A DNA stretch of 64,000 bases, taken from contig NZ_JAAFIX010000007.1 in NCBI RefSeq assembly GCF_013297935.1, positions 124,001-188,000 of the forward strand, in the 5' to 3' direction. The notes beneath the pieces were generated by a model that saw only the letters and a list, made by a program, of their open reading frames with translations, searched no databases and had not been told where the DNA came from. This document shows, piece by piece, positions 63,444 through 64,000 of the stretch; the stretch's first letter is position 1, and the number at the start of each line of letters is the position of its first letter. This DNA comes from Rhodoferax sp. GTDB lineage: Bacteria; Pseudomonadota; Gammaproteobacteria; Burkholderiales; Burkholderiaceae_C. Made by a program: the position numbers and the translations under genes.

Positions 63444-64000
63444 CTACTTTCCAATGCAAAACTTGGAAAAAATGACACCCAACAAATCATCCGCCCCAAA
63501 AGCCCCGGTAATTCGATTGAGCGCATTCTGGCCCAAACGCAACTCTTCGGCGAGTAAATCCAGTGCATTGCCACCACTTGCTAAAAGCTCTGAGGCGTTC
63601 TCCAAGTGGTCTGAGACTTCTTGCAAAGCCTGCAAATGCCGTTGGCGTGCGATAAAAGTGCCACCCTGTGCAGGTTGCCAACCTGCCGCTGCCAGCAGGC
63701 GCGCACGCAGGGCATCTAGTCCGGCACCGGTCTTAGCCGAGAGCACGATCCCGTCCGTAGTCGTCACGCGGGGATTCGCGTCTGCTTTGTTCCAAACATG
63801 AATGACGGGTACCTTTGAAGGTACTTTTTGGGCTATAGCCCCGGCAATACCTGCGTCTGCCGCTATGTATTCAGGAGCATCCTGCCGCGTCAGGTCATGC
63901 AAAAAGACCAAGGCATCGGCGCTGGCAATGGCTTCCCATGCGCGGGCAATGCCGATTTGTTCGACCTCATCGTCGCTTTCGCGCAAACCTGCGGTGTCGA
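63444..64000 (-). CDS. mnmE: tRNA modification GTPase MnmE, C-terminal part
   Basis: Partial, continues beyond the window end. The window edge encodes the switch II motif DTAGLRES, followed by NKADANP (G4-like), [13 protein letters not shown] (G5) and the invariant C-terminal FCIGK, whose Cys helps bind the folate carbon. With MnmG it modifies wobble U34. Normal C-terminus, no truncation visible on this side. Confidence 0.95.
   Translation of the reverse strand, partial: DTAGLRESDDEVEQIGIARAWEAIASADALVFLHDLTRQDAPEYIAADAGIAGAIAQKVPSKVPVIHVWNKADANPRVTTTDGIVLSAKTGAGLDALRARLLAAAGWQPAQGGTFIARQRHLQALQEVSDHLENASELLASGGNALDLLAEELRLGQNALNRITGAFGADDLLGVIFSKFCIGK

Noticed and set aside
63820..63860. 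GGGCTATAGCCCC near the mnmE gene as a repeat copy
   Set aside because: Lacks the GCTGCTTGCGCA box and lies in conserved mnmE coding sequence.

Overview
This window is chromosomal DNA of a betaproteobacterium, most likely Burkholderiales/Comamonadaceae; Rhodoferax or a close relative is my best guess. The basis is the gene set and order (lptD-surA-rsmA, metX-metW, kdsD-kdsC-lptC beside a Kef antiporter, maeB fused to phosphotransacetylase, tkt beside gap), a PEP-CTERM protein, high coding density, high GC and many 4-nt start/stop overlaps. No rRNA, tRNA or CRISPR array was found.

Layout. (1) 0-6.7 kb is an accessory, decaying region. It holds two toxin-antitoxin pairs, a YdeI-like gene with an internal deletion, a truncated and frameshifted Bro-type antirepressor remnant, a RIO kinase, a 562-bp direct duplication carrying two copies of a small secreted protein gene, a frameshifted Mrr-like membrane nuclease, and a dienelactone hydrolase cut by an amber codon. 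(2) 6.8-14.5 kb: a divergent DUF2798/MarR pair with twin operators, a DTW protein, a CHMI-like isomerase, a pilin-like protein coupled to a PglL oligosaccharyltransferase, transporters and a Crp/Fnr regulator. (3) 14.6-34.7 kb: gap, tkt, an Old Yellow Enzyme, a PEP-CTERM protein with a regulatory upstream region, PBP1A, ParA, a MurU-like nucleotidyltransferase, PepP, an H-NOX with its histidine kinase, a rubredoxin-reductase-like protein, MaeB, and a secreted RNase with its barstar. (4) 34.7-49.5 kb: the outer-membrane biogenesis block (rsmA, surA, lptD), amgK, rsmE, a two-domain c-di-GMP protein, hydrolases, and metXW behind a SAM-II-type riboswitch with its own terminator. (5) 49.5-57 kb: amtB with a sigma-54 promoter, then a bufferin-type RiPP operon (precursor, MNIO, DUF2063, DoxX, plus an EAL protein) divergent from an ECF sigma/zinc-finger anti-sigma pair, then a glycine-rich RNA-binding protein whose leader can hide its ribosome binding site. 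(6) 57-64 kb: SDR, lptC-kdsC-kdsD, Kef antiporter, apt, an unrecognised conserved protein and the end of mnmE.

The most unusual global signal is a dispersed 55-56 bp repeat. Seven copies align without gaps. Two lie in frame inside genes (the MurU-like gene and the bufferin partner gene) and three supply the stop codon of a neighbouring gene. The best single regulatory finding is the SAM-II aptamer plus terminator in front of metX. The best system-level finding is the bufferin locus with its divergent ECF sigma pair and appended c-di-GMP phosphodiesterase-like gene.
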